Origin: Sipunculus nudus
Taxonomy: Eukaryota > Annelida > Sipuncula > Golfingiida > Sipunculidae
Assembly: GCA_026874595.1 (NCBI GenBank)
Contig: CM049314.1
Span: 63,584,800-63,648,799 of the forward strand
Length of the DNA: 64,000 nucleotides
Reading direction: 5' to 3'
A program made the translations under genes and the position numbers. Positions within the stretch are counted from its first letter, which is position 1; each line of letters starts with the position of its first letter. Under the pieces are notes generated by a model. That model did not search any database. It was not told the origin of the DNA and worked only from the letters and a program-made list of their open reading frames with translations. This document shows positions 47,471 through 59,099 of the stretch, one piece after another.

Positions 47471-48705
47471 CTGCATAACGGGAAAAAAATTTTATCTTGA
47501 AGCTTTGCTTGTGAACCCCAGAAAGGAGTTGGTTTTGCTTTAAGTACAAATTTCGTATAAATCAATAATTTTTCTGGCTTTACTCCTTGTAATTACGATT
47601 ATTCTAATCAGGTAACCCGTCCGGGTAAGACAACAACCGGTTCAGCCAATCACAAGCTCGCCTCGAATGGAAACTTACGTGATTGACTGAAACGTTGTGT
47701 CATGGTGATTGCAAAGTATAAGTTAAAAAAAAAAGTCTGATAAGAGATGGAGGAAAACCAGTAAAAACAGTGTAGGACAACGTTAGATGAAAATTGGTTA
47801 TAAAAATGACCCAGAATAGTCACGTATAAAACAGACATTTACACTTATAGCGATACCAGCACCTTTGGAAAGACTGAAGGTTATATTACATATGTATTTA
47901 GCGACTAAAACATTAATCTCATTATACCAGGAAAGAAAATGAATTTCTGGTTATTATTAACGCAATTATAGAAGGCAATAGTAGTCATGCTTAGTATATT
48001 TTTCCTGCTAACACGAGCTTCAAAATGTTTCACATATTTTTTTCAATCAACAGTATTTTCTTTATCTTAAAAATGATTTAACAAAATCTATAAACCTTTT
48101 CCACGAATATGCGTATAAGCGTGTCAAATCCCTCAGCCATGAATCAAATGAGCCAGCATCCTGCACTTTTTAATAAAAAAAAACACAAATCATCTGGACT
48201 GAATGTAATTCCAAGGTACTTTTTGATAATTCGATGCATTTGACAAGTTGGGTTAGTGTGAAAGGTGTATTGTGATGCAAAATAGTGACTTGTATTCCAT
48301 ATGTTACGAAGTGTATTCCTTGCCCACAAACATATAGAGAAATGGCTTTTTTCACTTAACTTAGTATCGTTTACTTATACCAATAAATGCAATATACAGC
48401 ATGAAGGTAGTCCGAGACCACAACCTCAGCCGGGATCTCAAACTACGCAGCAACAATGGAACTGTCTGTCTTGGTTCAACAAGTCCATTCACTGGTAAGT
48501 TCTATAAGTTAGTTCTATATAGGGACAACATAAATAGCCTTATATCACAATGAAAAGGAATCACCTGGAGAGAATGTGTACTGGTGTTCAAGATTATCTT
48601 ATAAATTGTTTCACAAAGGTTTAACAAAATCCTTTCTGGGCGTCTTGCGTAGAATTTCACACAAACAAACCAAATGGCCAGGGGTTAAACAAAATACCGC
48701 TGTAC
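47471..48705. other. Ligase intron
   Basis: AT-rich. Holds one plus-strand exon-like segment at 48,402-48,492; otherwise nothing recognised. Confidence 0.45.
48402..48492 (+). CDS. Possible exon antisense to the ligase intron
   Basis: CAATATACAG acceptor-like and CTG|GTAAGT donor. Two frames are open: one starts MKVVRDHNLSRDLKLRSNNG, the other reads EGSPRPQPQPGSQTTQQQW. Locally richer in GC. No family recognised; might be chance. Confidence 0.2.
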
Positions 48706-48812
48706 CTTTACAGTCCTCCCCATCACAGCTGCGTCTTTTGCTCCATTAGCCAGATCTTCCGATGTGAAAATATAAGATGATTCTGAGTCTGTTGACTGAT
48801 TGCAAAGATCAT
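48706..48812 (-). pseudogene. Acyl-CoA synthetase-like gene, exon 2
   Basis: Acceptor TTTGTCCGCCAG, donor AAG|GTACAG, 107 bases, open. Reads (Y)DLCNQSTDSESSYIFTSEDL... to GRTVK, matching the segment of 4CL/luciferase-like enzymes between ANP and the KIFVVGE strand (usual pattern: LKDSGAxYIFT). It enters in phase 1, completing a Tyr with exon 1, and leaves in phase 0 into exon 3. No lesion inside this exon. Confidence 0.78.
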
Positions 48813-49394
48813 CTGGCGGACAAACATGAAAGATTAAGGTTTAGAGCATACAGGGCATACTCAGGAGCAGTTCGGAGTAACATCTTCAATATTTTATGTT
48901 TTTAAGATTCTCATTAATCATCAGCGATGCTCTTTGTTGTGTCTGTTAAAAAATTACCTAAGATATGATTGAAACTATTCTAGGTATTATTTGCAACGTA
49001 AATGTAAAGAACCTAAGAATCGGTCTGAAACTTACACGTTATTAAAATTATGCGTTACATGATCATTAAAATTTCTTTAAATCGTTTATTTAGTACACCT
49101 TTTACAACTAGAATGTTAGACTCGGGTTAATAATAGGGGACACCAATTTAATATTTGTATGACTGTGTGATAAACCCACACACATATATATATACACACC
49201 ATCGAATGATTGAATTGATGAATAACTTTTCTAATGCCATGAAACTAAAGATTAATATATGATTCTATATTTTATATTTCTTATTTACTGACTTCTCAGG
49301 GACGAACCCTTGTGATACTAAATTCAGAAAATCAGATTTCAGATAAAAAATATATTGGCAACATTGTCCATAGACTGTTCATATATAAACTTAC
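48813..49394. other. Ligase intron
   Basis: Nothing else recognised. From about 49,040 the sequence is duplicated at 56,000 onwards. Confidence 0.5.
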
Positions 49395-49560
49395 ACTTTA
49401 AGCACCTAGGGTTAGCCAGAGTGACCATGACTCCGAGGCACATGGCGCGTATGAGGAATATCGCGTAGTCCGGGCTGATGTTAAGGAACATCGCCAGAGT
49501 GTTTCTATTTTTATTTTAACCACGTGCATGCAATGCTGATGCGACACATAAAACCATGCT
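49040..49560. repeat. Segmental duplication carrying a ligase exon, copy 1
   Basis: Collinear with 56,000-56,480 (for example AGAATGTTAGACTCGGGTT, GGGACGAACCCTT, GATACTAAATTCAGAAAATC). Covers exon, donor and flanking intron. The copies lie about 6.9 kb apart with the satellite between them. Confidence 0.85.
49395..49504 (-). pseudogene. Acyl-CoA synthetase-like gene, exon 1 of those visible
   Basis: Donor T|GTAAGT is a perfect consensus; acceptor AAAATAG is weak. Reads NTLAMFLNISPDYAIFLIRA then MCLGVMVTLANPRCLK, corresponding to the VxAIxLPNSPEY...GAxxTTANP segment of the N-terminal domain. ANP is conserved. The exons for the first 60 or so residues, including the start codon, were not found; a 2.4-kb satellite begins about 220 bases upstream. 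An independent, damaged copy of this exon is at 56,323-56,430. Confidence 0.78.
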
Positions 49561-49725
49561 TTTCATATCTCCATATGTAAATGATTCGTATGTTATCCCG
49601 TTCACCTGGTATTTTAAAGATATAAAATATTTGGTTTATACAAGTTTCCTGACGGGTACAACCACACGTACTACATCATCAGACATAACCAAGACATTCG
49701 ATGCCCACAACCAATTCCAATTTTC

Positions 49726-52094
49726 AAGTCTGACGGTACCTCAAACGACACTTTGTAAGTCTGAAGGTACCTCAAACGACACTTTGTAAGTTTGGAGGTA
49801 CCTCAAACGACATTTTGTAAGTCTGAAGGTACCTCAAACGACACTTTGTAAGTCTGAAGGTACCTCAAACGACACTTTGTAAGTCTGAAGGTACCTCAAA
49901 CGACACTTTGTAAGTCTGAGGTACCTCAAACGACACTTTGTAAGTTTGGAGGTACCTCAAACGACACTTTGTAAGTCTGAAGGTACCTCAAACGACACTT
50001 TGCAAGTCTGAAGGTACCTCAAACGACACTTTGTAAGTCTGAAGGTACCTCAAACGACACTTTGTAAGTCTGAGGTACCTCAAACGACACTTTGTAAGTT
50101 TGGAGGTACCTCAAACGACACATTGTAAGTCTGAAGGTACCTCAAACGACACTGTAAGTCTGAGGTACCTCAAACGACACTTTGTAAGTCTGAGGTACCT
50201 CAAACGACACTTTGTAAGTCTGAAGGTACCTCAAACGACACATTGTAAGTCTGAAGGTACCTCAAACGACACTGTAAGTCTGAAGGTACCTCAAACGACA
50301 CTTTGTAAGTCTGAAGGTACCTCAAACGACACTTTGTAAGTCTGAAGGTACCGCAAACGACACTTTGTAAGTCTGAAGGTACCTCAAACGACACTTTGTA
50401 AGTTTGGAGGTACCTCAAACGACAATTTGTAAGTCTGAAGGTACCTCAAACGACACTGTAAGTCTGAGGTACCTCAAACGACACTTTGTAAGTCTGAAGG
50501 TACCTCAAACGACACTTTGTAAGTCTGAGGTACCTCAAACGACAATTTGTAAGTCTGGAGGTACCTCAAACGACACATTGTAAGTCTGAAGGTACCTCAA
50601 ACGACACTGTAAGTCTGAGGTACCTCAAACGACACTTTGTAAGTCTGAAGGTACCTCAAACGACACTTTGTAAGTCTGAGGTACCTCAAACGACACTTTG
50701 TAAGTTTGGAGGTACCTCAAACGACACATTGTAAGTCTGAAGGTACCTCAAACGACAATTTGTAAGTCTGAAGGTACCTCAAACGACACTTTGTAAGTTT
50801 GGAGGTACCTCAAACGACACATTGTAAGTCTGAAGGTACCTCAAACGACAATTTGTAAGTCTGAAGGTACCTCAAACGACACTTTGTAAGTCTGAAGGTA
50901 CCTCAAACGACACTGTAAGTCTGAGGTACCTCAAACGACACTTTGTAAGTTTGGAGGTACCTCAAACGACACATTGTAAGTCTGAAGGTACCTCAAACGA
51001 CAATTTGTAAGTCTGAAGGTACCTCAAACGACACTTTGTAAGTCTGAAGGTACCTCAAACGACACTGTAAGTCTGAGGTACCTCAAACGACACTTTGTAA
51101 GTCTGAAGGTACCTCAAACGACACTTTGTAAGTCTGAGGTACCTCAAACGACAATTTGTAAGTCTGGAGGTACCTCAAACGACACATTGTAAGTCTGAAG
51201 GTACCTCAAACGACAATTTGTAAGTCTGAAGGTACCTCAAACGACACTTTGTAAGTCTGAAGGTACCTCAAACGACACTGTAAGTCTGAGGTACCTCAAA
51301 CGACACTTTGTAAGTTTGGAGGTACCTCAAACGACACATTGTAAGTCTGAAGGTACCTCAAACGACAATTTGCAAGTCTGAAGGTACCTCAAACGACACT
51401 TTGTAAGTCTGAAGGTACCTCAAACGACACTGTAAGTCTGAGGTACCTCAAACGACACTTTGTAAGTTTGGAGGTACCTCAAACGACACTTTGTAAGTCT
51501 GAAGGTACCTCAAACGACACTTTGCAAGTCTGAAGGTACCTCAAACGACACTTTGAAAGTCTGAAGGTACCTCAAACGACACTGTAAGTCTGAAGGTACC
51601 TCAAACGACACTTTGTAAGTCTGAAGGTACCTCAAACGACACTTTGTAAGTTTGGAGGTACCTCAAACGACACTTTGTAAGTCTGAAGGTACCTCAAACG
51701 ACACTTTGTAAGTTTGGAGGTACCTCAAACGACAATTTGTAAGTCTGAAGGTACCTCAAACGACACTGTAAGTCTGAGGTACCTCAAACGACACTTTGTA
51801 AGTTTGGAGGTACCTCAAACGACACTTTGCAAGTCTGAAGGTACCTCAAACGACACTGTAAGTCTGAGGTACCTCAAACGACACTTTGTAAGTCTGAAGG
51901 TACCTCAAACGACACTTTGCAAGTCTGAAGGTACCTCAAACGACACTTTGTAAGTCTGAAGGTACCTCAAACGACACTGTAAGTCTGAGGTACCTCAAAC
52001 GACACTTTGTAAGTTTGGAGGTACCTCAAACGACACATTGTAAGTCTGAAGGTACCTCAAACGACAATTTGTAAGTCTGAAGGTACCTCAAACC
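49726..52094 (+). repeat. 31-bp satellite with higher-order repeats
   Basis: About 2.4 kb of tandem units of 29-31 bases, roughly 75-80 copies by length. Consensus: GGTACCTCAAACGACACTTT then GTAAGTCTGAA. Variants alternate: ACACTTTG, ACACATTG, ACAATTTG, the two-base-shorter ACACTG, and TTTGGA in place of TCTGAA. These variants form a higher-order pattern: the 152-base blocks 50,817-50,968 and 51,182-51,333 are identical five-unit sets, with related 152- and 213-base periods around them. Each unit contains AGGTACCT, extended to the 10-base palindrome GAGGTACCTC in many, and GTAAGT, a 5' splice-site consensus. Units abut without unique spacers, so it is not a CRISPR array. Short reading frames through it are artefacts. 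Confidence 0.97.
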
Positions 52095-52129
52095 AAATAT
52101 AACTGATAATCAAAGATAAAGATATGGCG

Positions 52130-52920
52130 AATGCAAACACTTAAATATCGGCCATCCCCAAAATACCAGGGGTTAAATATGCACTATCTCAAAACAATTA
52201 GAACTACTCCGTGATTTTGGTCGGAACAATTAGTGTTTGCAATTTTGGAGGAAAATATACAGCTCTTTAAAGTAATCACGTTAACAAGACAAATATAATT
52301 CGGGCAATTTGACTTTAAAGATGCTGGTCAAGGTCACCGGATTTCAAATTTGTTTGAGAACTTTTTAGAAATAGTTGGTGTACCAAATTTGAGGACAAAT
52401 GTGAAATACTTCAACTGTTAGTGGGTTCACAAAAGAATTACATTTAGGTAGATTGGCCTTGAATATAAAAGGCAAGGAAATGGGCTTCGAACTCATTTGA
52501 GATTCAGGGGTGAACAATGAGTGTTTGTAAATTTTTTTAGGAAAATATGTAGCCCTTCAAAAGTTATCGCGTTCACAAGACAATAACAAATAACAAGATC
52601 CAAGTCAAGATTACCAGGTTTCTAATACCTCCTAAAGCTTCGTAGGAACAATTGGTGTACCAACTTTGAGGCGTAAATGATAAATACTTCAAGAGTCATG
52701 AGGTTCACAACAATTTTCCCATATCGGCAGACCTTGACCTTGAAGATAAAAGTCAAGGATTACCTCGTCCGCGATTTTCGGATGACCAGTGGGTGTTTTC
52801 AATAATGAAGGAAAATATGCAGCCCTTCAAAAGTTATTACCTTCAAATGATATTCTAAAGACGCCGACAGACAAGGACAGACGATTGCCATTGCACTAAA
52901 ACAACGTCTGCCCGGGAGGG
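52130..52920 (+). repeat. Degenerate ~290-bp tandem repeat
   Basis: Two full units and part of a third, starting near 52,199, 52,497 and 52,770. Each has [T/C]GATTTTGG or similar, GGAAAATATGCAGCCCTTCAAAAGTTAT, a TTGGTGTACCAA[A/C]TTTGAGG stretch, and GACCTTGAAGATAAAAGTCAAGG. It ends with GACAGACAAGGACAGACGA and a GTCTGCCCGGGAGG tail, a form seen widely in bivalve non-coding DNA. Confidence 0.7.
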
Positions 52921-53017
52921 GGGAGTGTCCGAGACATAATAACAATACATAGCATGATGTCAACCTATAAACACAATGTAGACAAGTATTATCAAGTATT
53001 ATCGCACGGTAGTTTTT

Positions 53018-53040
53018 ATCGCACGGTAAATTACCGTGCG
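53018..53040. repeat. Perfect 10-bp hairpin
   Basis: CGCACGGTAA-A-TTACCGTGCG with a one-base centre at 53,020-53,040; the arm sequence ATCGCACGGTA also occurs just upstream at 53,001-53,011. Could be the terminus of a small element or a cruciform. Confidence 0.6.
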
Positions 53041-54639
53041 CATTTTAGTATGAATTGCGTCTCTGTATCTGGGGAAAATTTATGTGGATTAATTATTTCT
53101 CATTCCAATATATAGCATAAATAAGTTTTAATGCAAGTTAAGGATCCACCTTACTCTTATTCAGGAGAATATAAAGTTTAGACATTGATAACAGAATAAA
53201 ATATACATACAGGATATGATATGGGGGGGGGGGTTACAACACAACTTTATAGAAATACAGGATAAGAAATTTAATTCAACAGTGCTTTTACAGAAAAATA
53301 AGTTTCTTCATAATTATTGATTATTAAAAATAGAAATAAGGACAATAAAGCAGGTCACTTTATTTAACAATCGGTGAAATTATTGAAACAAATATGTGCA
53401 TTAGATCGTCATTTTTTTATTACATCATTTTTGTTTAATTTTATAAATTCCATACATTTGCAATACAATATATATCTGAATACAAATGTTCATTCAACAT
53501 TATAAATTGCATCACCATTTATCCCTTGTTGTGTCGGATAACATCCACTTATCCAAACAAAATTATTTATTATTTTTTTTACCTAAAAAAATAATTAATG
53601 ATTTACAAACAGGTATTTTAAAACTTGATTCAGAATTCGCAATTCTCACTTGATCTTGTAGTTGTCCCTAATTTGGCTCATATATTATCAAATTATGCAT
53701 ACTAATAGGTTACATTTGAATCTATATATGTTAAAAAATATATAAATAGAAATTCATTTTTTAAATGCTACATTTCAACAACATAGCATATCCAAGATTA
53801 ATCTTTGAAATTACCATGTCAAGAAAGTTTTGTACATCGGAGTGGAAGAAGATACCAGATAAAAAAAATTACCCTTGGTTGGGACAGGGGGATGGGAGTT
53901 GAAGTGAAATGTCAAAATCGGTATTCCTGTGACAGAAGGGGATTTCCCCAAGTGACTCATTAAACATCCGATACCCTGGCCAAGCTGACATCTAGTGAAC
54001 AGAAATTGGATGCCAGGCGCTTGACAATGCAAGTGAATACGAGAGCCTCCTAACAAATTCAATCACTATCTTAATTGTTTAGCTTTTATTTTCAAATTTC
54101 AGAATCTAACAGATTAATCCTTATGTTTACATGCTGAGAAAGTTAAATCGAATGTGCCATATTTAAAGTTGGGCAAAAATATGACGAATAGGCTAAATAT
54201 TGATGGGGAATATTGATGGAAATAACTTAAATAATTCACATGATTCTGATCTAATTCTGGTATAAATTTGAAATTAAATTAAATAAAGTTTTATACTTTT
54301 AGAAAAAAGTCTCTAGCTTAAACGTCATAATAAGTGAATATTAAGTGTCTTTCCTGATCCTTTACAAAGTACATTATGCTTGAGAAAATAAAATTTGTGA
54401 TTTACGTAATATAGACTTAGTTTCTAGCATATGAATAGGGAATATATAGGAAAATATTTATTGTTAATATAAAGAATACAAGTAAATGGTATTTAGCAGT
54501 CTTGTAGTGTGTAAGTAGGTTTTTAATGTAAACTTAAGGTTTTCTCTTAATTTTCAAAAGGAACTAAGTCCCTAAGACACAGTTTGCTAGGAGATTTTCG
54601 AGGACATCTAACATTTTGCTGAATTTTGGATCTGTAGGT
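53041..54639. other. No gene recognised
   Basis: AT-rich with a G run near 53,224-53,234. An 83-codon minus frame at 53,811-54,062 resembles no family and does not supply the missing ligase N-terminus. Confidence 0.45.
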
Positions 54640-54745
54640 CTAACGTTTTAAAAACCTACCAGTCTATGGACGGACGGATAATAGACCATTACTATTCCTC
54701 AGATCACTTAGAGTCAGTCGAGGTAAAAAATGTCATTGTTCAAGC
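54640..54745 (-). repeat. GCTCA-type dispersed repeat
   Basis: Inverted relative of 29,440-29,550: on the minus strand ACTCTAAGTGATCTGAGGAATAG, then ATTATCCGTCCGTCCATAG. Confidence 0.5.
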
Positions 54746-55399
54746 AGTGAACTTGCATGTCAGGCATAGGAAATTATTCCGCACCCCATGGGGTTATTAC
54801 AACATTCCGTGGTAAACACCACAGCCATAGACCAAATACTAAGAAAAATGAGATTTTCATGGTGATCAGAGGCATGTCTTCACTACAAAGCTAGGGGAAT
54901 ATAGGTCACTGACGTCTATTCTCTGTTCTCAAGGAGATCACAAGGGCATGTCTGGGTATTACGCAATAACTTTCTAGGTCTACGATGTTTCCTCTGAAAG
55001 ACTGTTTGGCGGCTGAAAATAAAACACGTATAAATTACTGCGTACAAACAGGCGTTAATTTCTGTTAGCAGCATTAATACCTTGTATCCCTCAAGTCAAA
55101 TTACACTGATGTATGTCATCCAAGGCCGAGCACATCAAAGTTAAACACGATTTTTAATTATTTAACAGCAGAAGTGAGTCATCTTGAGAAAGCAAATGTT
55201 AACATTATACGCTAAACCTACACAACAGGTATCCGTCTGGGTTGTTAAAAAGCAAGACACGAGACGAGCACGTGATACCAAGTGATATACACACAAAGCA
55301 GGGCTATATACGTTTCAGCCACATGCTCTGCAGTTCAAAGTTCACTGGAACAGCTTGATAAACGTGCTGTTGTACACCCAAAAGGTTAATCATCTAGAC
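54746..55399. other. No gene recognised
   Basis: Nothing recognised apart from the start of the duplicated block. Confidence 0.4.
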
Positions 55400-55870
55400 T
55401 ATGGAATAATTGTTCAATGATTACTCACAAGATGTCACTACGGTACAAGTCACTTCGGTGGCACCTTGAGACCCGAAGCATTGCTTTTAATCGAAAAAAT
55501 ATCACATCGCAAAAGCCTTGAGAGCAACATTTTAAATATTGAAGATACGTTTTCCTTAACTGGATTTAGATAATGGCCCAGAATATTTAGTGCCTGCGTG
55601 CGTTCGGGTTAATTCAAAATTTCCTTATTCGCAAGCCGTTAAATGTTGCATTGCAGCAGTAACATGTAAATCACCCGCTGGAACCCATAACTGTCTAGAA
55701 TACACACAAAAATAAGATATTATTCATTATCAGGAATTTCGATCGAGACCCCAATAATTCGCCACCCTTACTCGGTCCCAAAAGAATAGTGCCGATGTTG
55801 GTAAAAAGAAAAGAATAAGAGTAGGCAACGTAACAATGAAGATATATTATTATGTTTGCAGTCGGTCTGA
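55400..55870 (+). repeat. Duplicated segment type 1, copy a
   Basis: Shares TCACAAGATGTCAC, GTCACTTCGGTGGC, GCATTGCTTTTAATCGA, ATAACTGTCTAGAA and GGTAAAAAGAAAAGAATAAGA-like motifs with 56,480-56,830 and 61,190-61,560. Confidence 0.7.
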
Positions 55871-55999
55871 AACTTGAAATAAAACTTAACAGTAAAGGGT
55901 TAGGCAGTTAAGGAATTACATGAACATATCATCTTTACGTTTCTTACCCTTCCCCTTTGAATCAGAAGAAAATTATAAATCAATGATTATTGAAATCTT

Positions 56000-56480
56000 C
56001 TCCAAATTATTTGAAATCATTTATTTTATACCCCTTTTACATAAAGAATGTTAGACTCGGGTTGTTTAAAGGGGAGACCCATTTAATATTTGTCTGACTG
56101 TGCGATAAAAACACATGTATAAGTATAGAGTGAAATGATTAAATTGATAAATTAATTTCCTAATGCCCAATTAGTCAAGATTAACATATGATTCCATATT
56201 TCATATTTCTTTTTTTCTGAATTCACAGGGACGAACCCTTTTGATACTAAATTCAGAAAATCAGATAGAAAATAAAAAAATTTTGCCAACTTTATCCATA
56301 GAGTGTGCATATATAAACTTACATATTGAGTACCTTGGGTTAACCAGAGGGACCTTGCTCCTAAGCACATGGCGCTTGTGAGAAATTTCGTGTGTTCCGG
56401 GCAGTTGTTAAGGAATATCGCCAGATGTCTCTTTTTTTAGACCACGTGCATGCAAGGCTGAGACGACCCATAAACGTGTT
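56000..56480. repeat. Segmental duplication carrying a ligase exon, copy 2
   Basis: Copy of 49,040-49,560 with scattered substitutions and small indels. Confidence 0.85.
56323..56430 (-). pseudogene. Duplicated acyl-CoA synthetase exon, frameshifted
   Basis: Copy of the exon at 49,395-49,504. It opens AIFLNNCPEHTKFLTSAMCL, then a one-base deletion (GCAAGGTC against GTCATGGTC) shifts the frame so that the V-x-L-V-NP end appears only in another frame. The donor T|GTAAGT is kept. No other ligase exons accompany it within the window, so it is a duplicated exon fragment and not a second gene. Confidence 0.78.
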
Positions 56481-56830
56481 TTTGTTCACCATGAAGGTTA
56501 ACTGTATAGACTGTGCACCTGCTTGGAAAATTTATTCCCCGTTAACTCACAAGATGTCACCAAGGTACAAGTCCCTTCGGTGGCGCCTTACGATCATACA
56601 GCATTGCTTTTAATCGATAAAATATTACATTGCAAAAGCTTTTGGGGCAACATTATAAATAATGAGGCAAGTTGAATTACATTGGATATAGATAAGGTTC
56701 AGGGATTTTTTAGTGCGTGTGCAGACAAACTTTCTGCCAGCAGTTATTCGTCACCCTTACTCGGTATAGAATAGTCACGATATTGGTGAAAAGACTAGAA
56801 TAATGGTACACAACGTAACAATGAAGATAT
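56481..56830 (+). repeat. Duplicated segment type 1, copy b
   Basis: Partial copy of 55,400-55,870, joined directly to the duplicated ligase exon. Confidence 0.65.
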
Positions 56831-57084
56831 GTTATAATACTGCAATTATAAAAAAAAAAATTAAAATCTATGTGCACTGTTATAAGCCCTGCACCCTGCA
56901 CGGTCTTATCAAGAAAGATAAGGAGATGACGTGCCTGCGAAAGAAATACATCTCGGAATTATTCTTTTCCATTATATTTGAAGGAGAAAAATTGATGCAT
57001 GCAAACAATGCAATAAGGATGAACTTATTTATGTTACATGAGAACCAGTCTTACAGTTATTTGACACAAGCTATGTTGGTGTCC

Positions 57085-58990
57085 ATTCCTTGACTGGTTC
57101 ATTTGTAGTCAAGGAGATAGGAAGATAGGATCTCTCCTACAGATTTGGTATTTTAAAATATTTGAACCCTATTTACCTACAATCTGAGGCACCTCTTGGA
57201 TGAAGCAATGTTCATTTTAGCGCATTATGAAATTAGGTTTATTTAGCCTGAATCTAAAGTTGTGTTCTCCTTGTCAATGACTTTGGTAAGGATAAAATTG
57301 ATAGGATTATTATTGGCTCTGATACGGATATATTTATTTAGGGTTCTGGCATAATACAAGTATTGATGGCTAAGGCAAGATTAAGAATGAGTATTCAGGA
57401 TTTCCTGGGAACCACAAATAAAAAGACATGTCCTAACTTGTCATGATCTTCCTGAAATATTGCAGCAGATGGAATAAGGTCTAAATGCATCAATTATGTA
57501 TGCATCGCCAGATACCTACTTGAGAGGCCTATATGTTGATCCTACCAAACGTTTGTAGTAAATCACAATTTATTTTATATTTGATACTTTTCGTATATTA
57601 TTTTTGTCACTGAGAAATTCCAATATTTGATTCAGTGTTTTAAAATAAAAGACATGGTAGAAAATTATATATGATTATGTACACCTATAAAGCTATATAA
57701 AAATCAGATAACCAGGTACATGGTGATGAATAATGAAATGGAAGAAAGTTGTTTAGGGTGTTTATATTCATTTAAAAACATTTAAGATCATGCATTATCA
57801 GGGTAAAGTACGGATCGCTACTTGCCAGTCTAATGTTTTATGTTTTAGGTTGCCTTGGTGTAGTAAGTATTGTCACCTATTAATATTGAATTTGCCCTCT
57901 TTTTAATTGGAAACGTGCTGTGACTCATGTCGCATGATACCAGTAACTCATAGGAAAAAAAGTCATACAAAAATAGTGTTTAATATAGAAAATGTACAGG
58001 TAGCCAACTGGTTGGGGAGAGAAAAAATGCATCCTTTTGGTTGGGTAGAATATAAGCAATATCCAGTCAATTGATAAAATGATACATTATCATACTCGAT
58101 AATCAGAATGATACCAGTTTTATTTTTTGTTTTGTTTTGTTTTTTCTTTAGCCATTATGAAAATCAGGAATCCTGGAAAATAAGTTTTTTCCAGTGAGGG
58201 AATTTGAGAAAATTGCCTCGAAACAGGAATTTTGATGAGTCAAAAAGATCATCCGGTTTTACATTATGACCAAATCGTTTATCCACTGGATGTTGCCTTA
58301 GTTGGCCTTTTAGACATAGGAAAATGACAAACAAGTGTTCTACAATTATGAATATACCCATCAGACGAAAGTTTTTTGAGCTAAGGATGCTATAAATACA
58401 AACATAAAATCAAATCATGATCCAGGATTTTGAAAAGGGGATGTCAAGCCCAGGAAGACTATTGAGGAAAAATTTAAAAAGGATCTTCCGTTCCGATAAA
58501 AAGAGGAATTCTAGGCCGCAAAGAATGGTTTGAAAGCCGTAAGAAAGGTTGAAGCAGCTGGTGTTTGTTATGGAATGCCCGCTATTGGCCGACTGCCTTG
58601 AGGTCTCGTTTAGTAAGGGTATTTTTCTTTGACCCTAAGCGGGAGGTATTAATATGTAAATGAGGAGAAGAAGCCAGCTGACTTGATGTCTTGTGACATA
58701 TGAACATTTTACAGATTCACTTTTTTCAGAGGACAGACCGTTAGCCTGGGCCATTACAGGATTTATGGACTGCGTGATGTCTACGGGGGCATGGATTTCT
58801 ATGTATTACGCCAAACAATAATATAATTTCAGTTTCGGTCTTGATTTAGTTGTTCTATAATTCACATACTCAGTTGTCTAATGTTTAAATTAGGTGACCA
58901 GGATGAAATGATTAACACACATATGACCGGGAAAATTCACAGGTGTGACTTTTATCTTGAGGCCTGTATGACATTATTTGTTTGTTGCAT
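57085..58990 (+). repeat. Duplicated segment type 2, copy a
   Basis: About 1.9 kb collinear with 61,862-63,840. Starts near GACTGGTTCATTTGTAG and ends near GTTGCATGATAAGCGAATCC. Its last part is the inverse of the family found at 15,560-15,640 and 18,255-18,330. No gene recognised. Confidence 0.8.
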
Positions 58991-59099
58991 GATAAGCGAA
59001 TCCTTTCTTAAATGATTCTATTTACATATGACACAGGTTATTCAACAGGAACAATATAAAAATTATATAGAATATTTTAAAACCTAGCATTCGTACTAA

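Noticed and set aside
49736-52094. Reading frames inside the satellite (e.g. 50,100-50,339 and 51,714-51,953)
   Set aside because: They only exist because some unit-length combinations avoid stops; the peptide is the translated tandem unit and changes frame with each 29-, 30- or 31-base unit.
49726-52094. CRISPR-like array
   Set aside because: The units are contiguous with no unique spacers, the host is eukaryotic and there are no cas genes.
56803-57093. 96-codon plus-strand frame
   Set aside because: It falls in duplicated sequence; the copy near 61,540-61,860 has stops in the equivalent frame.
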